DNA from: Deltaproteobacteria bacterium
GTDB taxonomy: Bacteria; Myxococcota_A; Polyangia; Haliangiales; Haliangiaceae
DNA: 64,000 nt
NCBI GenBank assembly: GCA_020630875.1
Contig: JAHDIH010000003.1
Span: 334,071 to 398,070 of the forward strand
Direction: 5' to 3'
Position 1 is the stretch's first letter. Every line of letters begins with the position of its first letter. The position numbers and the translations under genes are program-made. Positions 25,915-36,541 of the stretch are shown piece by piece. The notes beneath the pieces are model-generated. The model was not told the origin of the DNA. It saw nothing but the letters and a program-made list of their open reading frames with translations, and ran no database searches.

Positions 25915-27156
25915 ATGAGGTTTGCGGCGATGATATTGGCAGTACTGCTAATGATAACGGCACGTGCCACCGCCGAAGACTACGACATCGACAGTGATGC
26001 TTGGCGAGGAGCACAAAACCTTCTTCTGTTAGCCTCAGCGCTTGGAATGGAGGTTTCGGTGCCTGACGAAATAGCCTGGGACGATCTTGAACAGAATGAC
26101 ATTTTGCTCATCCTTCACTATGAAAACGAACTTGAAGCGGCTCACGTCACGACTTTTCTGAGAAACGGTGGCAGGGTCATTATTGCCGATGACAGTGGTA
26201 GCGCTGGCCCTGCGCTAAGCAGACTGGGTTTTGAACGCACCACCGGTACTTCCGAGGCTCAAGAATTTTATCAAGGCTTAAAGCATGCCCCTATTGCCAG
26301 ACCACGAAGCAATCACCCGATTGCCAATGGCGTTGCCAAACTCTACACCAATGAACCCGCCGTTTTTAAAAATGAAAGTTCGAACATTTTTGGGTTCTCC
26401 AGTGGTGAGGGCATTGTAGCAGCAGGGAAACGTGGCCGCGGTGAATTTGTTGTCGTGACAGACCCGAGCATTTTCATCAATCGCATGCTCGAGTTCGAAG
26501 AAAACCGCGAATTCACCTCTAACGTGTTGCGATATATTTCTGGCGAACGCCCAGGTCAATCGACCCTGGTGATTTTGACTGGCGAAGCGAAACTGTTTGG
26601 TGCGCCTACCAAAATTTATCGTAGTGGCAACTGGAGTGAAAAGCTCAATGCTATCGTCGATGGAGCCAACGACTACTTGTTCACAGAAGCGGGAGCAAAA
26701 GCAATAGCTATCGTGCTTGCTGTCTTAGCCCCATTCTTCTTTCTGCTATTTGTACCACTAAGCCATAGACTTCCAGCATCAGCGAGTTGGACGAAGTTCG
26801 CTAACATCAGAGGAAACAATGCCCCACAAGCAATTAACGCCATTGAAGAGAATCCGAAACAAGCCAACGCAGTAATCCCAGCATCACTAATGAAGGACGA
26901 ACTTGTTCAAACGCTTTGCTCGCTATTGCAGCGAGAGATCCCACCAACCGATGCCGAGGCGATACGCTACTTAAGCGAAAACTTTGGCCCAGAAGCAGCC
27001 AAGCAGTACAAAGTTTGCGCTTCTGCATTTCAAAGCGTCCCAAATCTCGCGCAAGCTCAATCCCCTTGGTATCAAGGGCATATTTCTACCGCAGCAATGA
27101 TGACTCTTTCAGATAAGCTGCAGCGCTTTCACCAACTAGTAAGAACCCAGCAATGA
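25915..27156 (+). CDS. DUF4350-type membrane protein of the MoxR-DUF58 module
   Basis: The 413-residue protein has a signal peptide (about 1-20), a periplasmic DUF4350-like Rossmann-type domain (about 25-205: AWRGAQNLLLLASALGMEV, then DILLILH, FLRNGGRVIIADDSG), one membrane helix (about 263-283) and a cytoplasmic helical tail. DUF4350 proteins regularly accompany MoxR ATPases and DUF58 proteins, though their biochemical role is not settled. Here the stop overlaps the moxR ATG (ATGA). The start has TATATT 6 bases upstream and no ribosome site, so the message may be leaderless. Confidence 0.8.
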   Translation: MRFAAMILAVLLMITARATAEDYDIDSDAWRGAQNLLLLASALGMEVSVPDEIAWDDLEQNDILLILHYENELEAAHVTTFLRNGGRVIIADDSGSAGPALSRLGFERTTGTSEAQEFYQGLKHAPIARPRSNHPIANGVAKLYTNEPAVFKNESSNIFGFSSGEGIVAAGKRGRGEFVVVTDPSIFINRMLEFEENREFTSNVLRYISGERPGQSTLVILTGEAKLFGAPTKIYRSGNWSEKLNAIVDGANDYLFTEAGAKAIAIVLAVLAPFFFLLFVPLSHRLPASASWTKFANIRGNNAPQAINAIEENPKQANAVIPASLMKDELVQTLCSLLQREIPPTDAEAIRYLSENFGPEAAKQYKVCASAFQSVPNLAQAQSPWYQGHISTAAMMTLSDKLQRFHQLVRTQQ

Positions 27157-28124
27157 CTAACAACAGAATAGAACCAAACATATTGACGCAGGTGCAATCA
27201 CTTGCAAAAAGTATCATCGACGAAGTGGGCAAAGCTTACATTGGTCCTCGTAGCGTCTCTAGAGTTTTGCTAACCGCGGTAATTGCCAAAGGTCATGTGC
27301 TGATAGAGGGCGTACCGGGAGTGGCCAAAACAACCCTGGTCAAAGCATTCGCGGAAGCTTTGGGGTGCGAAAACAAAAGAATTCAATTTACCCCCGATCT
27401 TCTTCCTTCCGATATTACGGGTACCAACATTCTCGACATGGCTACCAGTCAATTCAAACTCCAACGAGGACCTTTGTTCGCCAATGTCGTCCTAGGGGAT
27501 GAAATAAACCGAGCGCCCGCCAAAACACAATCTGCTCTCTTAGAAGCCATGCAAGAAAGTCAGATTACAATTGATGGTGAAACCTATGAATTGCCTAGCC
27601 CCTTCTTTGTGCTTGCCACGCAGAATCCTTTGGAGCATGAAGGCACATACCCGCTTCCCGATGCCCAAATCGACCGTTTTCTGTTCAAACTAGAGATGGG
27701 TTACCCAAGTGTCGCCGACGAAAAAAGAATGCTTTTGGCCTATGGTCAAGCAAAGCCCAAAATCAACTCTATCGTAAGCGCTCAAGAAATCGAAAGATTG
27801 CATGTACTCGCTTCCGAAGTATTCGTAGCAGAAGAGATACTTGATTACGTCTTGGCGATTTCTCAATTTACCAGGAGTCATCAACACGTTCTCGTTGGCG
27901 CCTCGCCAAGAGCGTCACTGGCCATTCTTCATGCTGTTAAATCTCTCGCTTTGCTCTCAGGACGAGATTACGTGATTCCTGATGACGTACAAGAGTTAGC
28001 GGCTTTCGCGTTAGCTCATCGTATTGTGATGACCGCAGACGCGGAGCTTCAAAGGGTCGGCGGCAAGCAAGTAATTCAAGAGGCGCTTTCGAAAGTTCCA
28101 TACCGCGCGGTGCAAGCCAGATAG
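27153..28124 (+). CDS. MoxR-family AAA+ ATPase
   Basis: MoxR ATPases act as chaperones that load cofactors or assemble complexes, usually together with DUF58/von Willebrand factor A proteins. The 323 residues hold Walker A GVPGVAKT (53-60), Walker B VVLGDEIN (112-119), sensor I ATQNP, the MoxR-specific EGTYPLPDAQIDRF stretch, and the C-terminal lid GASPRASLAILHAVKSLAL. All ATPase residues appear present. It overlaps the upstream gene by 4 bases and the DUF58 gene starts at the very next base after its stop. The client is unknown. Confidence 0.95.
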   Translation: MTNNRIEPNILTQVQSLAKSIIDEVGKAYIGPRSVSRVLLTAVIAKGHVLIEGVPGVAKTTLVKAFAEALGCENKRIQFTPDLLPSDITGTNILDMATSQFKLQRGPLFANVVLGDEINRAPAKTQSALLEAMQESQITIDGETYELPSPFFVLATQNPLEHEGTYPLPDAQIDRFLFKLEMGYPSVADEKRMLLAYGQAKPKINSIVSAQEIERLHVLASEVFVAEEILDYVLAISQFTRSHQHVLVGASPRASLAILHAVKSLALLSGRDYVIPDDVQELAAFALAHRIVMTADAELQRVGGKQVIQEALSKVPYRAVQAR

Positions 28125-29741
28125 ATGTTACCAATCCCCACAATAACCTGCTTTATCACGGGACTGACGTCACTAGTCGTACTTGTTGCTGGAATCCTGC
28201 TAACCAATGCTCCCATCGCAGCACTCGGTGGTGTATTGCTTGTAGTGCTCTGTTGCGGTTATCTTTTGAGTCTTTCCTTAGTGGTACATTTGAGACGACG
28301 GCTGGTGACGATAGAATGGTGGGTTACCCAAGATCAGCTAGCTCAAGGCAAAGTAACCAAAGGTGTAACTTTCGATATCACACTGCAATTCAACAATGAC
28401 AGTCCTCAACCAATTACTTTCGTTTCTTGCAAACCACAAACGGGCAGTGGATTGTCGGCGGAAGACGTAGTCAACCTTGTAGTTCCACCGAGGACCAAAG
28501 CTCAAGTCAACCTAGCAGCAGTAGGCCAATCGGTGGGCTATCATGTAGCGCACGGAATAGTTACCACAACGTCGGATGCATTCGGTCTTTTTCATCTGCG
28601 CTCCTACTTTCCAAGTCCCATAGGTCTTCGTGTTCATCCAAAAACCAGCCGAGCTATCAAAGGAATCAGCAAAAAGACTTTTCAAACATCGAGCCATCAA
28701 ACAGGTGAGAACCGGAACAAGCGCAAAGGGCAATCAGGAGATCTTAGTGAGCTAAGAAACTATGCCGCTGGGGACCCGTTAAAACGAGTCGCTTGGAAAG
28801 CGTCGGCAAAAAAAGGTTCCCTGGTCGTAAAAGAGTTCGAACCCGACGTGCTGATCTCCACTATGTACCTTCTGGACGCAGGGGCCTCAATGAGGCGCGG
28901 CCAATTAGGCTATACAAAGCTCGACCACTCGATAGATCTCTTATCCAACACCATGGAGAAAGACATGATGAGTGGAATGAAAGTAGGACTGCTCTGTTTT
29001 GATTCGCGAGTGATTTCCCATGTTTTACCCGGCAACTCACCACAACACAAACTATCGTTATCCAATAGCCTGCTGTCGCTCAGTACAATCGTTGACGAAG
29101 ACTTAACTGATATTACGGCTGGGGAGTTAGTAAGCAAGATTGGCGAATATTTTTTATTCCAAGAAGGTCTTAAACTCAAACTTCCAGCCACACCTCCTAT
29201 CAACTCGCCAGAATGGCAACATATTCAGGCCGGATCCGACGGTTCACTTTTCGACTTACGTCAGCTGCATAAAAGTACCTCGCAGTTCGTGGAGTCGATC
29301 AAACGCGGGAGTAATGCCAAAGACTGGCTATGGACCGAACCATTAGTATCCGCGGACAGCGACAAAAGCTTTTCTCAACTTCGATTGTTTTGCAAAGTAA
29401 GAGGAATACAACTTCCTTACCGGCAAGGTTGGAATCTAGGTCAACGGTCTATGGGTTTCTCTCAAGCCATCAGTTCAGCGCTTAATCATGGCCGGACCAA
29501 TAGAATTGTGATCGTTTCTGATTTCGCTGGCGTTTTTGAAGACGTAAAAGCTGCCACAACCGCACTGACTGCGGCCAAGCAAAAAGGGAGAATTGTCGAT
29601 GCCGCTTTTCCTTGGCTTGAAATGAATGCCACAAGTAACGAGGCGTCCTCTCTAGCTAAAGAAATCTTTCAACGCAACCAGCAGTCGAGCTTCACTGCCG
29701 TAAAACATCAACTGTTGCGCCACGGCATTCGAATCAACTAG
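28125..29741 (+). CDS. DUF58 (von Willebrand factor A-like) membrane protein, long form
   Basis: DUF58 proteins work with the adjacent MoxR ATPase. The 538-residue protein has two N-terminal membrane helices (about 5-30, 32-57), a beta domain (about 65-175), the hallmark DUF58 motif GDLSELRNYAAGDPLKRVAW (205-224), and a VWA-like core starting at LLDAGASM (about 249), where DxGxS stands in for the usual metal site DxSxS. About 100 extra residues (roughly 310-430) make it longer than common members. It abuts moxR and overlaps the convergent smc gene by 8 bases. Confidence 0.9.
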   Translation: MLPIPTITCFITGLTSLVVLVAGILLTNAPIAALGGVLLVVLCCGYLLSLSLVVHLRRRLVTIEWWVTQDQLAQGKVTKGVTFDITLQFNNDSPQPITFVSCKPQTGSGLSAEDVVNLVVPPRTKAQVNLAAVGQSVGYHVAHGIVTTTSDAFGLFHLRSYFPSPIGLRVHPKTSRAIKGISKKTFQTSSHQTGENRNKRKGQSGDLSELRNYAAGDPLKRVAWKASAKKGSLVVKEFEPDVLISTMYLLDAGASMRRGQLGYTKLDHSIDLLSNTMEKDMMSGMKVGLLCFDSRVISHVLPGNSPQHKLSLSNSLLSLSTIVDEDLTDITAGELVSKIGEYFLFQEGLKLKLPATPPINSPEWQHIQAGSDGSLFDLRQLHKSTSQFVESIKRGSNAKDWLWTEPLVSADSDKSFSQLRLFCKVRGIQLPYRQGWNLGQRSMGFSQAISSALNHGRTNRIVIVSDFAGVFEDVKAATTALTAAKQKGRIVDAAFPWLEMNATSNEASSLAKEIFQRNQQSSFTAVKHQLLRHGIRIN

Positions 29742-32700
29742 CGTTTTTTTCCAATTTGCTAAGGGCAACGCCTACCAACTTGGAAACTCCTGGCACTTGC
29801 ATTGTCACTCCATAGAGGGAATCGGCAATTTCCATTGTTCGTTTGTTATGCGTGATCACGATAAACTGAGATCTGTCAGTCATGCTGCGAACAATTTCAT
29901 TGTAGCGGTCGACATTCGCATCGTCCAAAGGCGCATCAACCTCGTCAAGGATGCAGAACGGCGATGGTTTGATTAGAAATATCGAAAAAATCAACGCTAC
30001 AGCGGTCAGTGCTTTTTCTCCACCAGAAAGCTGCTCGACTGTAGAATTTTTCTTTCCTGGCGGCCTAGCAAAAATTTCGACTCCTGCTTCAAGAATATCT
30101 TCTGCTTCCGTTAAAGCTAAGTGAGCCTTGCCACCACGGAACAACTTGGGGAAGAGTTCTTGGAACTGTGCGTTTACTGCTTCGTACGTTTCTTTGAAAA
30201 TCTTACGAGACGTTCGGTTGATTTTGCCAATCGCCTTCTCAAGTTGCTCAACAGCGTTTTCCAGGTCGTCTCGTTGCCCTGCAAGGTACTCGTATCGTTC
30301 AGAAACCTCACGATATTCTTCAATCGCTGTAAGGTTGACGACATCTCCCATCCTACGTAGCAGTCGCCGGAGTTCTTCCGAGCGTGCTACTTCCTCCTCG
30401 CTGGGAAGTGGTTTGCGATGGTAGTCGTGAAGAATGTCTGCGATGGTGAGTTGATGACGGTCGTAGAGGGTTTGTGCGAGAACCCGAAGATCCGTCGCAG
30501 CATTGGCCAGTGATACTTCACTTGCATTCGCTTTCTCGGAGAGAGTCTCAACGCCTTGTCTCAACTCTCTCATTTTTGCATCTGCCTCTGTTAACGACTG
30601 ATGGGCCGCGGTCAACTCTTGCATTCCAGAGGCAAGATTCGTTGCCGCTTTGTCCTTTTGCTCGATAAGAGATTCAATCGTTGCAACCTCTCCCGCCGCT
30701 TCACTTTTCACTGTCTCACTCCGCACCGTGTCAGCAGCTAGCGATTCCTCAATCCTAGCTAGTAGTTCGGCACTTTCCGCCATCGATGCTTTTAGCTGCT
30801 GCGCTGTGGACGCCACGGAAGACTTCTTTTCGTGTAACGTCGCGGCCCTTACCTCAAGTTCACGAAGCGAATCCGCTGCCTCAACATGCTGCGACTGAGC
30901 TTGCCGAACCGCAGATGTTAAATGTTCGATTCTCGATGCCAAAAGCTCTATTTCAGCCTGAAGTTCCTGTACTTCACGTGCCGCCTCAGAGGCGCTTTTC
31001 AACTTGCTCTCCACCAATAGAATTAACTGGTGCTTTTCACTGTCTATTTTTGCTAGCGACTCGCGAGAACTGTCACGTTTTTGTCGCGCACTTTCTGCGT
31101 CTTTCTCGGCGCTGACAACGGCTACCTCTTTTTCATGAGCTTCTTTTTTGCTTTGATCAAGTGCACGTTCCGTATTTTGCAAACGCTCTTGAGCTTGATG
31201 GGACTCACCTTCTAACCAAGCTTGTTTTTGCTGCAGATCCTTGATTTCTGCTTCCAGCTCCTCGATCTCTCGTTTTCTTGCGAGAATCCCAGCGTGTTGC
31301 GTTTGGTCCTGACAGCCCCAAATAAGGCCTCTTTCGTCAATGACATCGCCTTGCATAGAAACCACCGAGCCACCAACAACTCGCTGCATCCGCAGGGCGT
31401 CGGATGTAGTTTGAACAATCAAAGTGTTGGCCAAAACCGTTTGTGCCAAAAATTCGTATCCGGGAGCAACTTCAACCAAATCACTCGCATACCCCACGAT
31501 CGACGAATCCGAGACTTCATGGTTTCTGGCAACAGAAGAGGACGTCTTGCTTACAAAGAGAGCCGCTCCTGCTTCTTCCTGACGAAGCATTTCGATCGCG
31601 ACGAGTGCAGCGGAGGAGTCGTCGACGACGATTGCCGACAGGTAACTACCAAGAGCAGCTTCTATCGCGAGTTCTAAATGCGCCGGGACCACGAGTTTAT
31701 CCGCAACGAGCCCTCTGATGCCCGACAGTTGACTTCGTTTGTCATCTGAAAGTACCACCTTCGTACCACCGGGCATTCCTTCGCAGCGTCTTTGAATCTC
31801 TACCAGAGATTTAAGTCGCGACTTTTGCTCGGCCAGTTGGACGGCGCCATCGCTTAGCTTGGTAGCCAACTCTCTGCGCTCTGCAGCCAGGCGATCTTTG
31901 TTTTCTTGCAGTTGTTCGAGACGATTTCCTAAGTCAAGCTGCGTCTGTTTGAGTGATGCGAGTCGCGCTTCTTCTTGTCGACATTGAGCAGCCAGCCCCT
32001 TTAACTCCTGTTGCAACTGCTCTGACTCCAGCTCCAGTTTAGCGACTTCTTGTTGCAACCGTTCTACGGTTTCTTTACTCGAGGTCGCTTGAGTATTGCT
32101 GACCGCAAAGCGTTCCCTGGCTTCATCTCGTTTATTCTCCGAAATTCGTAGTTCGTCAGTCAGGGTAGTGACTTCAGACTCTAGCGCCGCAATCAGCGTT
32201 CTGCGGTCTGCCAATTGTTTTTCGGTAGCTTCGTGCTCAATCATCAAGGAATCCAACCCTTGACTTTGTTCGAGTATCGCTTGTTCTTTATCTTGGTGCG
32301 CCCCGAAGATCTCACCACGGCGCGCCGTCGCAACCTTAATGCGTTCCGCGATTTCAAGCTGCTCTTTTTGCAGAAACGTCTTGCGGTTTTCAGCCAGCTT
32401 GCTCTCATTCTCAAGTTCAAAGATTCGCTCTTTGATCTTTGCTACTTCTTGCTCTTTGGCCGCAACTGCGAGTTTCTGCTCGTTTAGAGACCCGTCAAGC
32501 TCTTCAATGGCTTTGCGATCGGCTGAAAGTCGCTTCTTCGCGTCACTCAAACCATGCTCTTCGGATCGGTTGGCACTCTTTAATCGAAGGTAGTCGAAAC
32601 TGGTCTGCCACAGTTCCAGACCACGAAGCTCGTTTTTATAGCTGCGGTAACGCTCCGCTTTTTGAGCTTGTCGTTTCAAAGATGCTTGGCGCGTCTCGAG

Positions 32701-33477
32701 CTCAGTAACAATATCAGAAACTCGAGCAAGGTTTTGCTTGGTTTGTTCCAAACGCCGTTGAGCGGCCCTACGCTTGCTCTTAAACTTTGTAATCCCCGCG
32801 GCCTCTTCAATGATGGCTCGCCGATCACCTGGACGGGAAGAAACGATTTGCCCGACTCTCCCCTGCTCGATGATAGAGTACGCTTTCGTACCAACGCCGC
32901 TTCCCATGAAGAAATCTTGAATATCTCTTAAGCGACAAGGGATACGGTTAATCATGTACTGAGACGTTCCGTCTCGAAACAGTCGTCGGGTGACCGCCAC
33001 TTCTGTGAACTGAGAAAAGTCGACGGGCGGTGGAGCCTCCGCAAAAATGTCAAAACTGTCGGCTTCCTCTGGTGTGGGCTCTTCTTCGGAAACCTGCTCC
33101 ATAGTGGCTTCCGCACCTTCGTCCGAGTTGGTATCTTTCGCTATTTCCGTGTCGTTGGCGGCCTTTTGGTCAACGGGAGACGTTGATGCAGCGGGAGCCA
33201 TCCATCGTGACGGTTGAACGTCGTCAAATGTAAGGGTCACTTCTGCCATAGACGCTGGCCCTCTACCGTCAGAACCAGCGAAAATCACGTCGTCCATAGC
33301 TTTGCCACGGAGGTGCTTGGCGGACTGTTCCCCCATGCACCAACGAATCGCGTCGACGATATTCGACTTGCCGCAACCATTGGGTCCCACTACGGACGTG
33401 ATGTTGTGATCAATATTGATCACACTGCGATCGCAAAAAGACTTGAAGCCAATTATTTCTACACGGGTAATTCTCAT
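29734..33477 (-). CDS. smc: Chromosome segregation ATPase SMC with acidic head insertion
   Basis: SMC forms the condensin ring that compacts and separates chromosomes. The 1247 residues carry an N-terminal head with Walker A GPNGCGKS (31-38), a coiled coil, a hinge near 580-690 (LSGIRGLVADKLVV), a second coiled coil, and a C-terminal head with the signature LSGGEK (1150-1155) and Walker B ILDEVDAPLDD (about 1176-1186). Between VTLTFDD and EVAVTRRLFRDG, residues about 87-155 are an inserted low-complexity acidic segment where typical SMC proteins have about 10-15 residues. The ATG has AAGGA 5 bases upstream, a normal leader. No scpA or scpB is visible nearby. The C-terminus overlaps the DUF58 gene. 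Confidence 0.96.
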   Translation of the reverse strand: MRITRVEIIGFKSFCDRSVINIDHNITSVVGPNGCGKSNIVDAIRWCMGEQSAKHLRGKAMDDVIFAGSDGRGPASMAEVTLTFDDVQPSRWMAPAASTSPVDQKAANDTEIAKDTNSDEGAEATMEQVSEEEPTPEEADSFDIFAEAPPPVDFSQFTEVAVTRRLFRDGTSQYMINRIPCRLRDIQDFFMGSGVGTKAYSIIEQGRVGQIVSSRPGDRRAIIEEAAGITKFKSKRRAAQRRLEQTKQNLARVSDIVTELETRQASLKRQAQKAERYRSYKNELRGLELWQTSFDYLRLKSANRSEEHGLSDAKKRLSADRKAIEELDGSLNEQKLAVAAKEQEVAKIKERIFELENESKLAENRKTFLQKEQLEIAERIKVATARRGEIFGAHQDKEQAILEQSQGLDSLMIEHEATEKQLADRRTLIAALESEVTTLTDELRISENKRDEARERFAVSNTQATSSKETVERLQQEVAKLELESEQLQQELKGLAAQCRQEEARLASLKQTQLDLGNRLEQLQENKDRLAAERRELATKLSDGAVQLAEQKSRLKSLVEIQRRCEGMPGGTKVVLSDDKRSQLSGIRGLVADKLVVPAHLELAIEAALGSYLSAIVVDDSSAALVAIEMLRQEEAGAALFVSKTSSSVARNHEVSDSSIVGYASDLVEVAPGYEFLAQTVLANTLIVQTTSDALRMQRVVGGSVVSMQGDVIDERGLIWGCQDQTQHAGILARKREIEELEAEIKDLQQKQAWLEGESHQAQERLQNTERALDQSKKEAHEKEVAVVSAEKDAESARQKRDSSRESLAKIDSEKHQLILLVESKLKSASEAAREVQELQAEIELLASRIEHLTSAVRQAQSQHVEAADSLRELEVRAATLHEKKSSVASTAQQLKASMAESAELLARIEESLAADTVRSETVKSEAAGEVATIESLIEQKDKAATNLASGMQELTAAHQSLTEADAKMRELRQGVETLSEKANASEVSLANAATDLRVLAQTLYDRHQLTIADILHDYHRKPLPSEEEVARSEELRRLLRRMGDVVNLTAIEEYREVSERYEYLAGQRDDLENAVEQLEKAIGKINRTSRKIFKETYEAVNAQFQELFPKLFRGGKAHLALTEAEDILEAGVEIFARPPGKKNSTVEQLSGGEKALTAVALIFSIFLIKPSPFCILDEVDAPLDDANVDRYNEIVRSMTDRSQFIVITHNKRTMEIADSLYGVTMQVPGVSKLVGVALSKLEKNAS

Positions 33478-33600
33478 CGGATTCCTTGGGCTCTCACCAG
33501 CACCACCATCATCGATCGCTCTGACATATCGGGGGGTTGTAACGCAATTCAGTCGATTTGACCTAGCCCCAATTTGCCCTGTGGTCTAGATTAGGAGTCG

Positions 33601-35247
33601 ATGCGAATAATTGTCGCCACTTGGCTCGTTATTACGAGCGCTCAATCCTTCGCAGCCCCCACTCTGAACGTGAAAGGACGGGCTGAAATTGAGCTTGACC
33701 CCGTTTCTCGGAAGAATGAACTGGTGGCAGTTGCCGGAACGCTGCGGGACCGTTACGCCAAAACACCGATTCCTAATCAAGGGGTTACCGTTACCATTGG
33801 CGACCAGCTGCAAACACCATTAACGGACGACGAAGGATACTTTACCGCCTCTTTCCCCATCACGGATGGTATCTACGACGTCAGTGCGGTGTTCGCAGGA
33901 GCGCCGGAGTTTTCCGCGGCTCGAGTGTCGTTGGAAAAGGTAGATGTTTCAAAAACGGCATTAAAAATTTCGTTAGAAGTTCCTAACGTCGCGGATCATG
34001 GAACATCACTGACCGTCCGAGGACAAGCATCGGGAAAAAATTCCAACCCGACGTTGGTATTGGAAGCGACGTTTAATGATGGCGCTGAAGACGTTCCACT
34101 CGAAGATGTCCAAGTCACTTCAGGAAAATTTCAATTCGAACTTACTAAGGAACAAATCGGAGAGCCTGGTGAAAAGTCGATACGCTTATCCTTTCCAGGT
34201 AACGCGGGATTCAACCCAGCAACGTCCAAGGCCAATTTTATTTCACGCGCTACTACCACACTTTCGCTCGTTCTCAAATCAAGCGCAATATTAGCCTACG
34301 AAGCTAGGCAAACTTTTACAGGGACCCTCACCACCAAAGAACGTTTACGTCCTATCCCCAAAGCAGCCATTACTATTGTTTCTGGTTCGAGAAGCGTCGC
34401 TCAAATCCTCACGGATTCCAGTGGCAACTACGAAATAAGTCTACTGGGCGCCGAACTTGGAGAAGGCCCGCATCAACTTCAAGCGTTGTTTTCCCCCACG
34501 TCTGGTCGTTTGAGTCCGAGTCGTTCGGCACCGCTTTCTCTTAAAGTTCAAGCTCCCCAACCTTCTTCGCCTTGGCCCAGCGTCATCGTGTTGTTTGCGG
34601 TACTAGCGTTCGTCGGCCTCACTGCCTTTCTTTACCAGAAGACCAAAAATACTCCAGAACGCTCACCAACGTCTTCGGCACCACCAGTGAGAGGGCTGAA
34701 CAAAGCAAGACGCAAAACCTCCCGCAGAGCGAATCACTTTACCGGTACCATTGTATCAATTCCCAAAGACGTGCCTCTAAGCGGTACACTATGCTGGAAC
34801 GAACAAGAGGTATTCAGCTCACCAGACGGACGGTTCTCCATTGAGTCCCTGCCCCCTGGCAACCACTTAGTGACGTGCACGGCCGAAGGGCACGTTCCAG
34901 AGACGGTCGCCGTCAATATGCCCCACAAAGGGGAGTTTTCAGAAGTTGCGATCGGCTTATTCCCTTTCCGAGAAGCCATGTTTGAGAGTTACCGACAGCT
35001 TGTGCTGCCACTACTTCCACAGAAACTAGTAACGGTTGCGACACCTAGACAGACCATTGATTACGCCAAACGCCACTTCGAAGAAGGAAAATTGACTGAG
35101 CTTACCCTTCTCGTAGAGAAAGCCTACTTCGCTGAAGCTACCGTGAACGAAATGACACTTGCTCATGTCAATCAACGAATCGACGCATTAACTGAGATTC
35201 CGGTTGCCACTTCTACGTTTTCATCTATAAATCACCCCCATGTTTGA
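33601..35247 (+). CDS. Membrane protein with Ig-like/carboxypeptidase-regulatory-like domains, possible DUF4129-like tail
   Basis: The 548-residue protein has a signal peptide (about 1-19), a periplasmic region with two or three Ig-like/CarboxypepD_reg-like units ([21 protein letters not shown] near residue 42 and [21 protein letters not shown] near 240), one membrane helix (about 323-345), a basic cytoplasmic linker and a further carboxypeptidase-regulatory-like domain (about 382-450). The last 50 residues ([20 protein letters not shown] and following) resemble the end of DUF4129 proteins that accompany MoxR/DUF58 systems, but this is a weak match. It overlaps ftsY by 8 bases. TAGATT lies 8 bases before the ATG, and an AGGAG only 3 bases before it. 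Confidence 0.65.
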   Translation: MRIIVATWLVITSAQSFAAPTLNVKGRAEIELDPVSRKNELVAVAGTLRDRYAKTPIPNQGVTVTIGDQLQTPLTDDEGYFTASFPITDGIYDVSAVFAGAPEFSAARVSLEKVDVSKTALKISLEVPNVADHGTSLTVRGQASGKNSNPTLVLEATFNDGAEDVPLEDVQVTSGKFQFELTKEQIGEPGEKSIRLSFPGNAGFNPATSKANFISRATTTLSLVLKSSAILAYEARQTFTGTLTTKERLRPIPKAAITIVSGSRSVAQILTDSSGNYEISLLGAELGEGPHQLQALFSPTSGRLSPSRSAPLSLKVQAPQPSSPWPSVIVLFAVLAFVGLTAFLYQKTKNTPERSPTSSAPPVRGLNKARRKTSRRANHFTGTIVSIPKDVPLSGTLCWNEQEVFSSPDGRFSIESLPPGNHLVTCTAEGHVPETVAVNMPHKGEFSEVAIGLFPFREAMFESYRQLVLPLLPQKLVTVATPRQTIDYAKRHFEEGKLTELTLLVEKAYFAEATVNEMTLAHVNQRIDALTEIPVATSTFSSINHPHV

Positions 35248-36478
35248 AATCATCGCTATCGCTGTAGCTTTCCTCACCATTGGTGGTGTTGTGTTCGGGA
35301 TTCGTCGCGCATCCGAGAAGCAACTTCCTAAAGAAAAGCAGCGTCCTTCTTTACCTGAAAAAGCAGACCAAAGGGTCTCTGGACGAAAGACGCACAGCGA
35401 TGCAGAACCTGCAATTGCCAAGTCGCCAACACCGGAAGGCAAGGAGCTAACTCAACCGGTAAGCGAAGAACCTGCCCAAGACGTTGAGCCCGACGCCCCA
35501 GAAGAAAAAGAAGCGGAACTACCCGAAGAACCTGAAGACTCTCAAGAAGATGCCTACCGCAAAGGCTTGAAGAAGACAAAAGGCGGATTTGTAACAAAAC
35601 TCAGCAAATTGTTTTCAAAGAAGCAACTTGACGAAGACCTTCTCGATTCAGTGGAGGAAGTTCTATTCACCGCCGACATTGGCCCTAAAACAGCACAGAA
35701 ATTGCTAAGCGGGGTAAAGGGAACGTTATCTAAGGCTGAGCTGACCGACGGGGAAAAAGTGTGGAACGCTCTTGTAGACCAGAGTACCGCGCTCGTAACA
35801 AGAGAACACCCGCCAATAGATTTCGCGGCTCACAAACCTTTCGTCTTGTTAATGATCGGTGTCAACGGTGTCGGAAAAACCACGACCATCGGAAAAATCA
35901 CGGCCAAGCTGAAGGCGGAAGGAAAGTCCGTACTTCTTGCGGCGGGTGATACATTTCGCGCCGCTGCGGTGGAACAACTTGAAGTGTGGGGGGAACGGTC
36001 CGGTGTAGAAGTAGTGAAAGGAAAGTCTGGCTCCGATCCGTCATCGGTAATTTTTGAAGCGATAAAGCAAGGAGCGCGAGACGGCATCGACGTCGTTATT
36101 GCAGACACCGCGGGACGTCTTCACACCAAGGTCGATCTCATGGACGAACTAAAAAAGATCTCACGTGTTTGCGACAAGGCCAACCCAGGAGCGCCTCACG
36201 AGACCTGGATCGTGCTTGACGCCACCACGGGCCAGAATGCTATTCAACAGGCTCAAATTTTTAAAGACGCCAGTAACCTCTCTGGCATTGTGCTGACGAA
36301 ACTGGATGGAACGGCCAAAGGAGGCGTTATACTGGGTATTTGCGACCAATTGGACGTTCCCGTGAGGTACGTCGGTGTCGGTGAACAGATCAAAGACTTG
36401 CGTCCGTTCGATCCCTCTTTGTTCGTTTCCTCTCTCTTTGATCGCGACGAGGCAAGCTCAGGTGGCGCGGATACTTGA
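35240..36478 (+). CDS. ftsY: Signal recognition particle receptor FtsY with N-terminal membrane segment
   Basis: FtsY is the SRP receptor that delivers ribosomes making membrane proteins to the translocon. The 412 residues comprise an N-terminal hydrophobic helix (about 3-22), an acidic linker (about 30-112, rich in Glu/Pro), then the NG domain with G1 [10 protein letters not shown] (about 209-218), the DTFRAAA insertion-box segment, G3 DTAGRLHTK and G4 [10 protein letters not shown]. The terminal membrane helix is found in deltaproteobacterial FtsY proteins, while E. coli FtsY has only the acidic region. Its start lies inside the previous gene. Confidence 0.97.
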   Translation: MFEIIAIAVAFLTIGGVVFGIRRASEKQLPKEKQRPSLPEKADQRVSGRKTHSDAEPAIAKSPTPEGKELTQPVSEEPAQDVEPDAPEEKEAELPEEPEDSQEDAYRKGLKKTKGGFVTKLSKLFSKKQLDEDLLDSVEEVLFTADIGPKTAQKLLSGVKGTLSKAELTDGEKVWNALVDQSTALVTREHPPIDFAAHKPFVLLMIGVNGVGKTTTIGKITAKLKAEGKSVLLAAGDTFRAAAVEQLEVWGERSGVEVVKGKSGSDPSSVIFEAIKQGARDGIDVVIADTAGRLHTKVDLMDELKKISRVCDKANPGAPHETWIVLDATTGQNAIQQAQIFKDASNLSGIVLTKLDGTAKGGVILGICDQLDVPVRYVGVGEQIKDLRPFDPSLFVSSLFDRDEASSGGADT

Positions 36479-36515
36479 TTTTGAGCGATTGAGTAAGGCA
36501 TAGTCTCGCAGGTTG

Positions 36516-36530
36516 CTCACGTCGCGTGAG
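36516..36530. promoter_or_regulatory. Short inverted repeat before the first beta-barrel gene
   Basis: CTCACG-TCG-CGTGAG is a perfect 6-bp stem just upstream of the AAGGAAG ribosome site and the ATG at 36542. It could be a leader hairpin or an operator in the 63-base gap after ftsY. Confidence 0.35.
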
Positions 36531-36541
36531 AAGGAAGCAAT

